A stretch of 53,878 nucleotides of DNA from an uncultured Bacilli bacterium. GTDB taxonomy: Bacteria > Bacillota_I > Bacilli_A > RF39 > UBA660. The stretch is from the NCBI GenBank assembly GCA_947631345.1, contig CANRKW010000001.1, forward strand, positions 1 to 53,878, given 5' to 3'. Every line of letters starts with the position of its first letter. Within the stretch, counting starts at the first letter, position 1. Shown in pieces: positions 26,445 to 33,992 of the stretch. The notes under the pieces were generated by a model. That model was given only the letters and a program-made list of their open reading frames with translations. It searched no databases and was not told the origin of the DNA. The translations under genes were made by a program, and so were the position numbers.

Positions 26445-26701
26445 TATTTCAATTTTTCCTTTCCTAAATCTTCTCCCCAGTCATATACTTCTATTTTTCC
26501 TTTATCTTGATTAGGTAATTTTTCAAACATTTTGATTCTTTCTTCTAAAGTTTTATGTTCTTTTCTTTTTGATATAATTATTCTATTATTTTCTTCTATC
26601 AAATCGATTTTATCATTTGTTTTTAAATTAAGTGATTTCAATATACTACTAGGGATTCTAACACCTAAAGAATTTCCCCATTTTTGAAGTTTTGCTTCCA
26701 T
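26444..26701 (-). CDS. mazE: MazE-type antitoxin (AbrB/SpoVT fold)
   Basis: This 85-residue protein has a swapped-hairpin AbrB domain at its N terminus (EAKLQKWGNSLGVRIPSSIL, then KLNLK-like and DKIDLIEENNRIIISK). An acidic C-terminal tail (residues 60-85) would wrap the toxin. It is intact and has its own promoter and ribosome binding site, although the downstream mazF is broken. The retained antitoxin could still autoregulate or neutralise a related toxin elsewhere. Confidence 0.92.
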   Translation of the reverse strand: MEAKLQKWGNSLGVRIPSSILKSLNLKTNDKIDLIEENNRIIISKRKEHKTLEERIKMFEKLPNQDKGKIEVYDWGEDLGKEKLK

Positions 26702-26723
26702 TATATCATCTCCATTAATTTAT

Positions 26724-26752
26724 AGTATATACAAAGTTTATACATTTTTCAA
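26724..26752 (-). promoter_or_regulatory. Promoter of mazE
   Basis: TTGAAA (26752-26747) and TATACT (26729-26724) are 17 bases apart on the minus strand. MazE-type antitoxins usually repress their own promoter. Confidence 0.6.
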
Positions 26753-26756
26753 ATTT

Positions 26757-26783
26757 TAAAAAAATTCGGGGGGTGTTCCCCGA
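26757..26783 (-). terminator. Terminator of the cotD-like gene
   Basis: On the minus strand TCGGGG pairs with CCCCGA over six bases, and ATTTTTTT follows, directly after the stop. Confidence 0.85.
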
Positions 26784-27122
26784 TTAAAAGTTATTACAAC
26801 ATCCTTCTGTTACATTGCAAACTTCATTTTCTTCACAACAAGTGTAACATGGACTATATGTATGTTTATAAATATGATGATTTATTATTCTTGTATTTAC
26901 TGGACATACATGAGGTACTTCATGAACAAACTCTCTATGAATTACTCTTTCTCTAGGACACTCATATATTGGTGGCATTACAACCCCAGGCATAGCATTA
27001 TAACTTGGACCTGCAGCATAAGACCCTTCATAACTTTTTGTTGTTTTACTTTCTTGATAATTCATTTCTTTATTTGATTCAACTTCATATCCACTATACA
27101 TACCATTTGTTTCTTTGTACAT
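26784..27122 (-). CDS. cotD: CotD-like spore coat protein
   Basis: This 112-residue protein is low in complexity and rich in Cys, His and Tyr. The segment ECPRERVIHREFVHEVPHVC, followed by NTRIINHHIYKHTYSP, matches the CotD family (a conserved His-rich core). The tail carries five cysteines (CYTCCEENEVCN...CC). It would be cross-linked into the spore coat. The frame opens at a GTG (27131); AAAGGAG is eight bases before the ATG at 27122, so I start there. With the cotJ operon it is the second sign of sporulation. Confidence 0.82.
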   Translation of the reverse strand: MYKETNGMYSGYEVESNKEMNYQESKTTKSYEGSYAAGPSYNAMPGVVMPPIYECPRERVIHREFVHEVPHVCPVNTRIINHHIYKHTYSPCYTCCEENEVCNVTEGCCNNF

Positions 27123-27180
27123 AACTATCACTCCTTTTCAATAATATATTATGAAAAAAAGCTAATTTGTGTATAGGCAT

Positions 27181-28485
27181 TTAGAAAGGAAGTTTCATAT
27201 TTCCATTTGATAGATTTTTCATCATAGTTTTCATTTGTTCAAATTGAGTTAATAATCTATTAACATCTTCTACTTTAGTTCCACTTCCTTTTGCTATTCT
27301 TTGTTTTCTACTTGCTTTTAAAACACTAGGATTTCTTCTTTCATAAGGAGTCATTGATAAAACTATAGCTTCTACTCTACCCATTATTTTAGGATCGATA
27401 TTTACATTAGTTAGTCCCATTTTTTTAGCTCCTGGAAGAAGTTTTATTAAGTTTTCTAAAGGGCCTAATTTTTTTATTTGTTTCATTTGTGTTAAAAAGT
27501 CTTCTAAAGTAAATGAACCTTTTTTCATCTTTTTTGCTGTTTCATATGCTTCTTGTTCATTTATTACTTCACTTGCTTTTTCGGCAATAGATACAATATC
27601 TCCCATACCTAAGATTCTGTCTGCTATTCTTGTTGGTACAAATTCACTTAGGCCATCTAGTTTTTCAGAGTCACCTATTAATTTAATTGGAATATTTGTT
27701 AAATGTCTTAAAGAAAGCGCAACCCCTCCTTTAGTATCTCCATCCATTTTAGTTAATATGCAACCAGTCAATTTTAGTTTTTCATTAAAACCAGTTATTA
27801 CATTTACTCCATCTTGTCCCATCATCGCATCTATTATTAAAAGTGTTTCATCTGGATTTACTTCATTACTAATATTTTTTAATTCATCCATTAATTCTTC
27901 ATCTATTTGAAGTCTTCCTGCTGTATCTATTAGGACATAATTTAGTCCGTGTTCTTTTGCATATAAAACACCATTTTTAGCTATTTCTACTGGATTATTT
28001 TTACCTTCTTCATAAACTTCAATATTTAGGCTTTTTCCAATTGTTTTAAGTTGGTCAATTGCAGCTGGTCTATATACGTCACAAGCTACAAAAAGTGGTT
28101 TTTTGTTATATTTTTTTCTTACTAAGCTTCCTAGTTTTCCCACTGTTGTAGTTTTACCACTACCTTGAAGACCACTCATAAGGACTACTGTGAAATCCTT
28201 TATAATTAAAGGACTTGCATCTTTTCCAAGTAAAGAAATAAGTTCATTTCTTATAATACTTGCAAAAACTTCACCAGGTTTTAAACTTTTTTGTACTTCT
28301 TCTCCCATAGCTTTTTCTTTTACAGAATTTACAAATTCACCCACAATTTTGTAGTTAACATCAGCTTCTAATAAAGCAAGTCTTATATCGCGAGCCATTT
28401 CACTTATATTTTCTTCAGTTATTTTCCCATATCCTTTTACTTTAGATATTATTGTATCTAATTTATCAGTTAAAAAATCAAACAT
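27181..28485 (-). CDS. ffh: Signal recognition particle GTPase Ffh
   Basis: Ffh binds signal sequences and SRP RNA and targets membrane proteins. The N and G domains show GLQGSGKTTTVGKL, DTAGRL and TKMDGDTKGG. The methionine-rich M domain follows after about residue 295. The length is 434 residues, slightly short at the C terminus. Unlike in Bacillus, ffh is separated here from ylxM by a convergent gene. Confidence 0.97.
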   Translation of the reverse strand: MFDFLTDKLDTIISKVKGYGKITEENISEMARDIRLALLEADVNYKIVGEFVNSVKEKAMGEEVQKSLKPGEVFASIIRNELISLLGKDASPLIIKDFTVVLMSGLQGSGKTTTVGKLGSLVRKKYNKKPLFVACDVYRPAAIDQLKTIGKSLNIEVYEEGKNNPVEIAKNGVLYAKEHGLNYVLIDTAGRLQIDEELMDELKNISNEVNPDETLLIIDAMMGQDGVNVITGFNEKLKLTGCILTKMDGDTKGGVALSLRHLTNIPIKLIGDSEKLDGLSEFVPTRIADRILGMGDIVSIAEKASEVINEQEAYETAKKMKKGSFTLEDFLTQMKQIKKLGPLENLIKLLPGAKKMGLTNVNIDPKIMGRVEAIVLSMTPYERRNPSVLKASRKQRIAKGSGTKVEDVNRLLTQFEQMKTMMKNLSNGNMKLPF

Positions 28486-28577
28486 ATTTTACACCTCATA
28501 TACACATTATAGCATAAAAACTAGAAAAACTACATTAATTATAATATAATATATTTGAACAAGGGAGGTTTTATGTT

Positions 28578-29243
28578 ATGGAAGATGTTAAACTTTATAT
28601 TCCAAAAAGTATGGAAAAAAGAGAAGTTCATATAGAAGGGGCTAAAGAAAAATTTAAGTTATATCCTATTATAAGTGATACTGAAAAACTTAAAGAAGAA
28701 AGAAAACGCTATATAGAAATGTTAGGAGAAAATGTTGTTATAAAAATATTAAGTAGTACTCCTATATGGTATAGTAGTGGAAAAGTATTTGATTTTAACA
28801 AAGAATTAAATGGAAGATACTATGAATTTTGTACGCACCCAATTAAAGATAAATATGGTTTTAAAGATGAATTCATTGAAAAAGGTCCATATGATGGAAA
28901 AAGTGTTTTAGGTGTTAATGTAGATAATCAAAGAAGATTCTTTTATACTGCACCAACTATATATAAATATGGAAAAAGTTATATTGTTGAACCATCTATT
29001 GAAATAAGTGAAGACTTATTTAATATTTATAAAATACTTTTTAGAGATTTTAGTCATATTACTTTAGATGATATAAGTAAATATAGAGAATTCTTTAGTG
29101 TTAGTAATGAACCATATATGGAATTTGATGAAGAAGTTTTAGAAGAATCTTATAGATTAGGAAATATAACTTTAAAGCAATATAAAGAAAAATTAGATAA
29201 AGCTTTAACAGAACAAAGATTAGTTAAAACATTAAGAAAATAG
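28578..29243 (+). CDS. Hypothetical protein
   Basis: I do not recognise this 221-residue soluble protein. It is rich in Lys, Glu, Tyr and Phe and has no signal or membrane helix. It has a probable beta-rich middle (STPIWYSSGKVFDF, RRFFYTAPTIYKYGKSYIVE) and a helical C terminus. An AAGGGAGG site precedes the ATG at 28578; an out-of-frame ATG lies five bases earlier. It sits alone between ffh and ylxM with a terminator after it. Confidence 0.7.
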   Translation: MEDVKLYIPKSMEKREVHIEGAKEKFKLYPIISDTEKLKEERKRYIEMLGENVVIKILSSTPIWYSSGKVFDFNKELNGRYYEFCTHPIKDKYGFKDEFIEKGPYDGKSVLGVNVDNQRRFFYTAPTIYKYGKSYIVEPSIEISEDLFNIYKILFRDFSHITLDDISKYREFFSVSNEPYMEFDEEVLEESYRLGNITLKQYKEKLDKALTEQRLVKTLRK

Positions 29244-29262
29244 GTATTAACCTATTTCTTTT
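29239..29262. terminator. Terminator between convergent genes
   Basis: AATAGGT pairs with ACCTATT over a short loop, and TCTTTT follows on the plus strand. Confidence 0.7.
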
Positions 29263-29492
29263 ATTTTATCTTGTAAAGCTTTTACATGTAATATACTTTC
29301 ATACTTTTTTAACTTTTGTGAAACTTCTTTTATAGTTCTTCCTATTATAGCCCGACTTACTTTTATATTATCACTTATTTCACTTAAAGATAAATCTTCA
29401 TAATAATAATTTTTAAAATATAATTGTTGTTTTTCTGTAAATAAATCTTTATATATTTCAAATAAACTTATTAATTCTTCTCTTTCTTTCAT
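29247..29492 (-). CDS. ylxM: YlxM-family SRP-associated helix-turn-helix protein
   Basis: This 81-residue protein matches YlxM/UPF0122: YKDLFTEKQQLYFKNYYYED followed by LSLSEISDNIKVSRA, a sigma-70 region-4-like helix-turn-helix. YlxM stimulates SRP GTPase activity in Streptococcus. Family members are usually about 105 residues, so the C-terminal helix is short. It is the last gene of the ftsY-nudix-ylxM operon and overlaps the preceding gene by four bases. Confidence 0.88.
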   Translation of the reverse strand: MKEREELISLFEIYKDLFTEKQQLYFKNYYYEDLSLSEISDNIKVSRAIIGRTIKEVSQKLKKYESILHVKALQDKIKEIG

Positions 29493-30004
29493 TTAATCAT
29501 ATCCTTATATAAATAGTAAGCTATTAATGTTTTAGGATCAGTTACTATTCTTTTTTTAATTAATTCATCTATTTCTTCTAAAGTATAAAAGTTAATTTCA
29601 TCAACTTCATCTAATATATTTGGATGTGTTTCTTTAGTTTTAACTTTTATTAAAAATAAGTGCATTTCACCATCTGACATATTTTCTATAATGTTATATG
29701 TTATTATAGGATTATCTGAAATACTTATAATGTCTTCTTTTTTTATACCACACTCTTCTTCTAGTTCTTCTATTATTATTTCTTTTATAGAAACTTTTTT
29801 GTCAATTGTTCCTGCTGGTATTTCTAATGTTGTTTTTCCAAGTATTGGTCTATATTGTGTTACTAAAGCCATTTTTCCTTCTTCGTTTATTACTATCCCG
29901 CCTGATGCACCTCTTAAAGCAACTTTGGTATATTTCTCTATTTTTCCATTTCTTTCTCTTTCACAGTCGTATATTTTAACATACCCGTCATATACTAATT
30001 TCAC
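29489..30004 (-). CDS. NUDIX hydrolase, ADP-ribose pyrophosphatase-like
   Basis: This 171-residue protein has the ADP-ribose pyrophosphatase layout: ALVTQYRPILGKTTLEIPAG leads into the Nudix box. The box keeps the glycine and the EExG catalytic core (EELEEECGI). The usual first Glu is Val, and the Arg of the RE pair is Glu, so the box is atypical. Activity may be altered. It overlaps ftsY and ylxM by four bases on either side, which implies translational coupling. Confidence 0.85.
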   Translation of the reverse strand: MKLVYDGYVKIYDCERERNGKIEKYTKVALRGASGGIVINEEGKMALVTQYRPILGKTTLEIPAGTIDKKVSIKEIIIEELEEECGIKKEDIISISDNPIITYNIIENMSDGEMHLFLIKVKTKETHPNILDEVDEINFYTLEEIDELIKKRIVTDPKTLIAYYLYKDMIK

Positions 30005-30984
30005 TCATACCACTCCTTAAATAACCCATAAATATATGCTTCTATATCAAAAGGTATCATATCAGTTATTTTTTCTCCAAAACCTACAAATTTAACTGGA
30101 AGATTAACCTCATTTTTAATAGCTAAAACTATTCCTCCTTTTGCTGTTCCATCTAATTTAGTTAGAATAATTCCACTAAGACTACATATTTCTTTAAAAC
30201 TTTTTGCTTGACTTATACCATTTTGTCCAGTAGATGCATCTATTACAAGTAATGTTTCATCTGCTTTTCTATCTAATGTTTTTTCTATTACTTTGTTTAT
30301 TTTCTCTAATTCTTTCATTAAGTTTAATTTATTTTGAAGTCTTCCTGCTGTATCTATAAGGGCTACATCTATGTTTTTTTCTTTTGCCATTTTTAAGCCA
30401 TCAAAAACTACACTTGCTGGATCTATGTCATCTCTTCCAAAAAACGGAACATCTAATTTATTTGCCCAGTCTTTTAGTTGTTCAACAGCCCCTGCCCTAA
30501 AAGTGTCTGCACCTATTAAAATGCAAGATTTTCCTTCTTCTTTTATTCTACTAGCAAGTTTAGCAATACTAGTTGTTTTTCCAACACCATTAACACCTAC
30601 AAACAAAATTGTAGTAAGACCTTCTTTAGAATAGTTAATTTTACTTGTTAATTGTTCTTCACCAACATATATTAAAAATAACTCATCTACTATTACTTCT
30701 TTTAAATAATTAAAGTCAGTTATGTTTTCACTTTTAACACGACGTTTTAACTTTTCCATAAATTCATTAGTTGTTTTAACACCTATGTCAGCCATTATAA
30801 GTATTTCTTCTAATTCTTCATAAAAAGAATCATCTATTTTAGTAAATTTTATACCTAAAAGATTTAATTTATTTACAAAGTTTTCTTTTGTTTTAGTTAA
30901 ACCTTTTTCATATTGATTTACTACTTCTTCTTTTATTTCTTTATCTTTATTAAATAAGTTTTTTAATTTATTAAATATTCCCAC
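30001..30984 (-). CDS. ftsY: Signal recognition particle receptor FtsY
   Basis: This is the SRP receptor GTPase at the membrane. FVGVNGVGKTTSIAKLA, GADTFRAGAVEQL, DTAGRLQNK and TKLDGTAKGG are the G motifs. The N-terminal acidic region is very short (about 35 residues), as in many Bacilli. The start is a GTG with AAGGAGGTG upstream. It heads an operon with the NUDIX and ylxM genes. Its promoter (TTTACA, 17 bases, TATACT) lies near 31023-31053. Confidence 0.96.
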   Translation of the reverse strand: MGIFNKLKNLFNKDKEIKEEVVNQYEKGLTKTKENFVNKLNLLGIKFTKIDDSFYEELEEILIMADIGVKTTNEFMEKLKRRVKSENITDFNYLKEVIVDELFLIYVGEEQLTSKINYSKEGLTTILFVGVNGVGKTTSIAKLASRIKEEGKSCILIGADTFRAGAVEQLKDWANKLDVPFFGRDDIDPASVVFDGLKMAKEKNIDVALIDTAGRLQNKLNLMKELEKINKVIEKTLDRKADETLLVIDASTGQNGISQAKSFKEICSLSGIILTKLDGTAKGGIVLAIKNEVNLPVKFVGFGEKITDMIPFDIEAYIYGLFKEWYE

Positions 30985-31041
30985 AAGACACCTCCTTAAT
31001 GTTATTACATAAAACTACTATTAATAGTATAACACTTAAAT

Positions 31042-31059
31042 TATATGTTGTAAATTTTA
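31042..31059. repeat. 18-bp direct repeat, left copy
   Basis: TATATGTTGTAAATTTTA occurs here, in the ftsY promoter region, and again at 32571-32588, on either side of the third DUF4143 ATPase gene. Confidence 0.5.
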
Positions 31060-31113
31060 CACTAATATTTAAATTAATTATAATGTAGATCTTTAAAACC
31101 TACAAGAATCATT

Positions 31114-32370
31114 TTATGCATCTTTTAAACTATTTTCATTCAATAGAAAATCGTAAATACTCATATATATAATCCCATTATCATCTTGCCATTTTATAAA
31201 ATGATCATAAACAATAACTATTTTCTTGAAATTATCTCCTACATTTAAAAGCGATTGCAATTCTTGTTCTTTTTTTTCATCATCGTCAATACTATAGGCA
31301 GATTGTATATAATATTTATCACTACCTTTATTAACAACAAAATCAATTTCTAACTGCTTATAATCCTTTTTCCCGTTATTTAAATTATTTCTTTTTTCTA
31401 CGATGCCAATATCAACATTAAAGCTTCTTCTTCGTAATTCATTATAAATTATATTTTCCATAATATGATTTTTCTCTATTTGTCTAAAATTGATTAAACT
31501 ATTCCTAATACCCATATCTACAAAATAATATTTAGATGGTGTTTCAATATACTTTTTACCCTTTACATCAAATCTTTTTGCTTTTTCTATTAAAAACTCT
31601 TCTTCTAAATACTTTAAATATAATGAAATTGTTTTATCAGTAATGTTTTTATTACCTTTACTAATAAATGTATTATATAATTTAGTTGGATTAGTAAGAA
31701 ATCCTATACTTGATGATATTATTTCAATTAATGTTTTTAATTCTTCATCATTTCTTATATCATTTCTTTCAATTACATCATTAATATACACATTATTTTT
31801 TTGAAAGTTTAAATAATCAATTTTTTCTTCTATTGTTTTTAAAGTGGCAACAAAAGGTAATCCACCAAAATTTATATATTCATCTAACCCCTTTATTTCA
31901 TCTTTATCATAAACAGACATATATTCAGAAAAACTTAAAGGGTACACTCTTATTTCATCCCCACGTCCTCTAAATTCAGTAATGATATCTGAAGATAAAA
32001 ATTTAGAATTACTTCCTGTTACATATACGTCTAAATTATTTTTTCTTAAAAAACTATTTAGTACACTCTCAAAATTATTTACTTTTTGTACTTCATCTAA
32101 AATAATATAATACATATTATTATCTGTTATTTTACTCATAATGTATTCATAAAGTTTTTTAGGATTTGTATATTCTTCATTTTCAATAGAATCTAACTCT
32201 AATTTAATAATATGATTTTCATCTACACCATTATTTAGAAGATAATTTTTAAAAATTGGATCTAATAAATATGATTTTCCACTTCTTCTAATACCTGTAA
32301 CAATTTTTATAAGTTTATTTTCCTTTTTAGATATTAATTTATTTAAATAATAACTTCTTTCAATTTCCAC
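31114..32370 (-). CDS. AAA_14/DUF4143 ATPase, paralogue of 6248-7492
   Basis: This 418-residue P-loop ATPase has the same plan as the gene at 6248-7492. Walker A is GIRRSGKS, Walker B is YIILDEVQK, and YVTGSNSKFLSSDI and FRGRGDEIRVYPLSFSEY are shared. The C terminus reads QLEIDFVVNKGSDKYYIQSA, resembling a nuclease core with uncertain catalytic residues. The start is GTG with GGAGG nine bases upstream. A promoter and an upstream palindrome are placed as in the paralogue. The gene is flanked by an 18-bp direct repeat, which hints at insertion as a unit. Confidence 0.9.
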   Translation of the reverse strand: MEIERSYYLNKLISKKENKLIKIVTGIRRSGKSYLLDPIFKNYLLNNGVDENHIIKLELDSIENEEYTNPKKLYEYIMSKITDNNMYYIILDEVQKVNNFESVLNSFLRKNNLDVYVTGSNSKFLSSDIITEFRGRGDEIRVYPLSFSEYMSVYDKDEIKGLDEYINFGGLPFVATLKTIEEKIDYLNFQKNNVYINDVIERNDIRNDEELKTLIEIISSSIGFLTNPTKLYNTFISKGNKNITDKTISLYLKYLEEEFLIEKAKRFDVKGKKYIETPSKYYFVDMGIRNSLINFRQIEKNHIMENIIYNELRRRSFNVDIGIVEKRNNLNNGKKDYKQLEIDFVVNKGSDKYYIQSAYSIDDDEKKEQELQSLLNVGDNFKKIVIVYDHFIKWQDDNGIIYMSIYDFLLNENSLKDA

Positions 32371-32400
32371 TTTAAAATCCTCCTTTATATTAATATTAAT

Positions 32401-32429
32401 ATTATATACTTTTAAACAAATTTAATCAA
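32401..32429 (-). promoter_or_regulatory. Promoter of the third DUF4143 gene
   Basis: TTGATT (32429-32424) and TATAAT (32406-32401) are 17 bases apart on the minus strand, the same boxes as in the paralogue's promoter. Confidence 0.75.
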
Positions 32430-32436
32430 TAATTTA

Positions 32437-32472
32437 TTACGGAAAAACTGTCCTATTACAAATTTTCCGTAA
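32437..32472. repeat. Inverted repeat upstream of the -35 box
   Basis: TTACGGAAAA (32437-32446) is a perfect inverted repeat of TTTTCCGTAA (32463-32472), with 16 bases between. It ends seven bases upstream of -35, almost the same place as copy 2 of the element at 7579-7615. It is a likely operator. Confidence 0.65.
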
Positions 32473-32570
32473 TATATACTTGAGTATGTTCGACCCTTTA
32501 GAGCACCATATCACCATAACTTTGCCTTTTATCATTTTTTATTTCTATAATAGATTTACCTAAATTTCAA

Positions 32571-32588
32571 TATATGTTGTAAATTTTA
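32571..32588. repeat. 18-bp direct repeat, right copy
   Basis: This is the identical copy of the 18-mer at 31042-31059. The gap 32473-32604 around it has no recognisable gene. Confidence 0.5.
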
Positions 32589-32603
32589 GAAAAAAATAAA
32601 TAT

Positions 32604-32639
32604 ATAAAAAGACTAGATTTCATTTAAGATTCTAGTCTT
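32604..32639 (-). terminator. Terminator of the GT-C/UbiA/VanZ operon
   Basis: AAGACTAGA pairs with TCTAGTCTT, and TTTATA follows on the minus strand. The hairpin includes the last VanZ codons and its stop. Confidence 0.75.
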
Positions 32640-33134
32640 CTCATTATTTTTATTAATTATTTTATTTATCAAAATAAACATTATACATCCAATTAATCCA
32701 CCAATAGTATCAATTATTGTATCTGTAAATTGTCCAGTTCTTCCATTTACAAAAGTTTGATGAAATTCAATAGTACTTGCATATAGAAAACATATTAAAA
32801 GTGCTATTATATATAATTTCTTCCCTTTTATTTTGCTATTTATAAGCGCAATTATTAATAGAATAGTTAAAATTAAATATTCACTTGCATGTGCTAATTT
32901 CCTTAATGGTTTATTTAATTTATTAATTACTAGATTCATTTTATTATTACTAGGGTGTTTATCTGTAAGTCCTAAATTATTTGTAGTTTCAACGGATTTT
33001 TCAATTATTTCATTTATTGTTTTTTTACTTTTATAATTAGATTCATATGTGTCCATACTAGACATAATAAATATTAAACTAGCCCATAATATAACAGCAA
33101 TATAACTAATAATTATTTTTTTAATTATTATCAC
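32613..33134 (-). CDS. VanZ family membrane protein
   Basis: This 173-residue protein has four predicted helices. The VanZ signature FVNGRTGQFTDTIIDTIGGL lies near the C terminus, and the first helix is followed by IFMSSMD, the usual S-S/D motif. VanZ gives low-level teicoplanin resistance, but most homologues have unknown roles in the envelope. The start is a GTG close to AAAGGAT. It is the last gene of an operon with UbiA and the GT-C protein. Confidence 0.85.
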   Translation of the reverse strand: MIIIKKIIISYIAVILWASLIFIMSSMDTYESNYKSKKTINEIIEKSVETTNNLGLTDKHPSNNKMNLVINKLNKPLRKLAHASEYLILTILLIIALINSKIKGKKLYIIALLICFLYASTIEFHQTFVNGRTGQFTDTIIDTIGGLIGCIMFILINKIINKNNEKTRILNEI

Positions 33135-33146
33135 ATCCTTTTATAA

Positions 33147-33992
33147 TTACAAAATATATAATATTGCTAATATAACTAATGCATAAATTATTCCCAATAG
33201 TATTAATGCTTTATCATGCATAACAACTTCAATAGGATCTGCATCTGACTCTCCTTCAACATCCATACTATATTTCATACATATAAATAATACTAGTGGA
33301 ATTGTATATAACATGTATTTATTATTATTTAATGCCCACAACGAATAAAAACATATTGCTAATGACATACACATATACATATTTTTATCTAAAAATTCAA
33401 AATTATAAAATTTTAATACTTTTCTTGTTTCTCCAGTATTGTGTTTACTTAATTCATTTCTTCTCTTTCCTAATCCCATATAAAATGATAAAGCCATTAT
33501 AGTTAAAAATAACCATTCGGAAATTTCAATGTTACTAATAAATCCTCCATACATTACTCTTATAATAAATCCTGATACTAAAATTGCTATATCTACAAGT
33601 GGTATATTTTTTAAACCAAAACTATATAAAAGATTTAAAATAAAATATACTATTATAAATAAGGTAGCACTAAGACTTTTAATTATAAACACATTTATTA
33701 TGAATGTTAAACATATCAAAATTATACTAACTATAGTTGCAGATTCTTTCTTTATTGCACCACTTGCTAAAGGTCTTTTACATTTAGTAGGATGTAATTT
33801 ATCTTTTTCTATATCACAAATATCATTAATTATATATATGGAAGAAGCAATTAGAGAAAAACTTATAAATCCCAAAATAGTATTAATTAATTTAGTTCCA
33901 TTAAATATTTCACCACTAAATATTAGAGGTAAAAATATAAGAAAATTTTTTAAATAATGTTTACACCTAAGTAATTTAATCCAATTCTTCAT
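33147..33992 (-). CDS. UbiA prenyltransferase, polyprenyl-phosphate phosphoribosyltransferase-like
   Basis: This 281-residue integral membrane protein has about nine helices. The first aspartate-rich motif is NDICDIEKDKLHPTKCKRP and continues LASG. The HP-x-K-x2-RP extension is typical of decaprenyl-phosphate phosphoribosyltransferases (Rv3806c/UbiA of the arabinan pathway) rather than menaquinone enzymes. The second motif, DIAILVSGFIIRVMYGG, is degenerate. It would transfer 5-phosphoribose from PRPP to a lipid phosphate. The neighbouring GT-C transferase could use that lipid-linked pentose. The ATG at 33992 follows AGGAG. Confidence 0.8.
   Translation of the reverse strand: MKNWIKLLRCKHYLKNFLIFLPLIFSGEIFNGTKLINTILGFISFSLIASSIYIINDICDIEKDKLHPTKCKRPLASGAIKKESATIVSIILICLTFIINVFIIKSLSATLFIIVYFILNLLYSFGLKNIPLVDIAILVSGFIIRVMYGGFISNIEISEWLFLTIMALSFYMGLGKRRNELSKHNTGETRKVLKFYNFEFLDKNMYMCMSLAICFYSLWALNNNKYMLYTIPLVLFICMKYSMDVEGESDADPIEVVMHDKALILLGIIYALVILAILYIL

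Noticed and set aside
26768..26773. G6 run, considered as another slippage-prone tract
   Set aside because: It is part of the stem and loop of the cotD terminator and not in a promoter or a reading frame.
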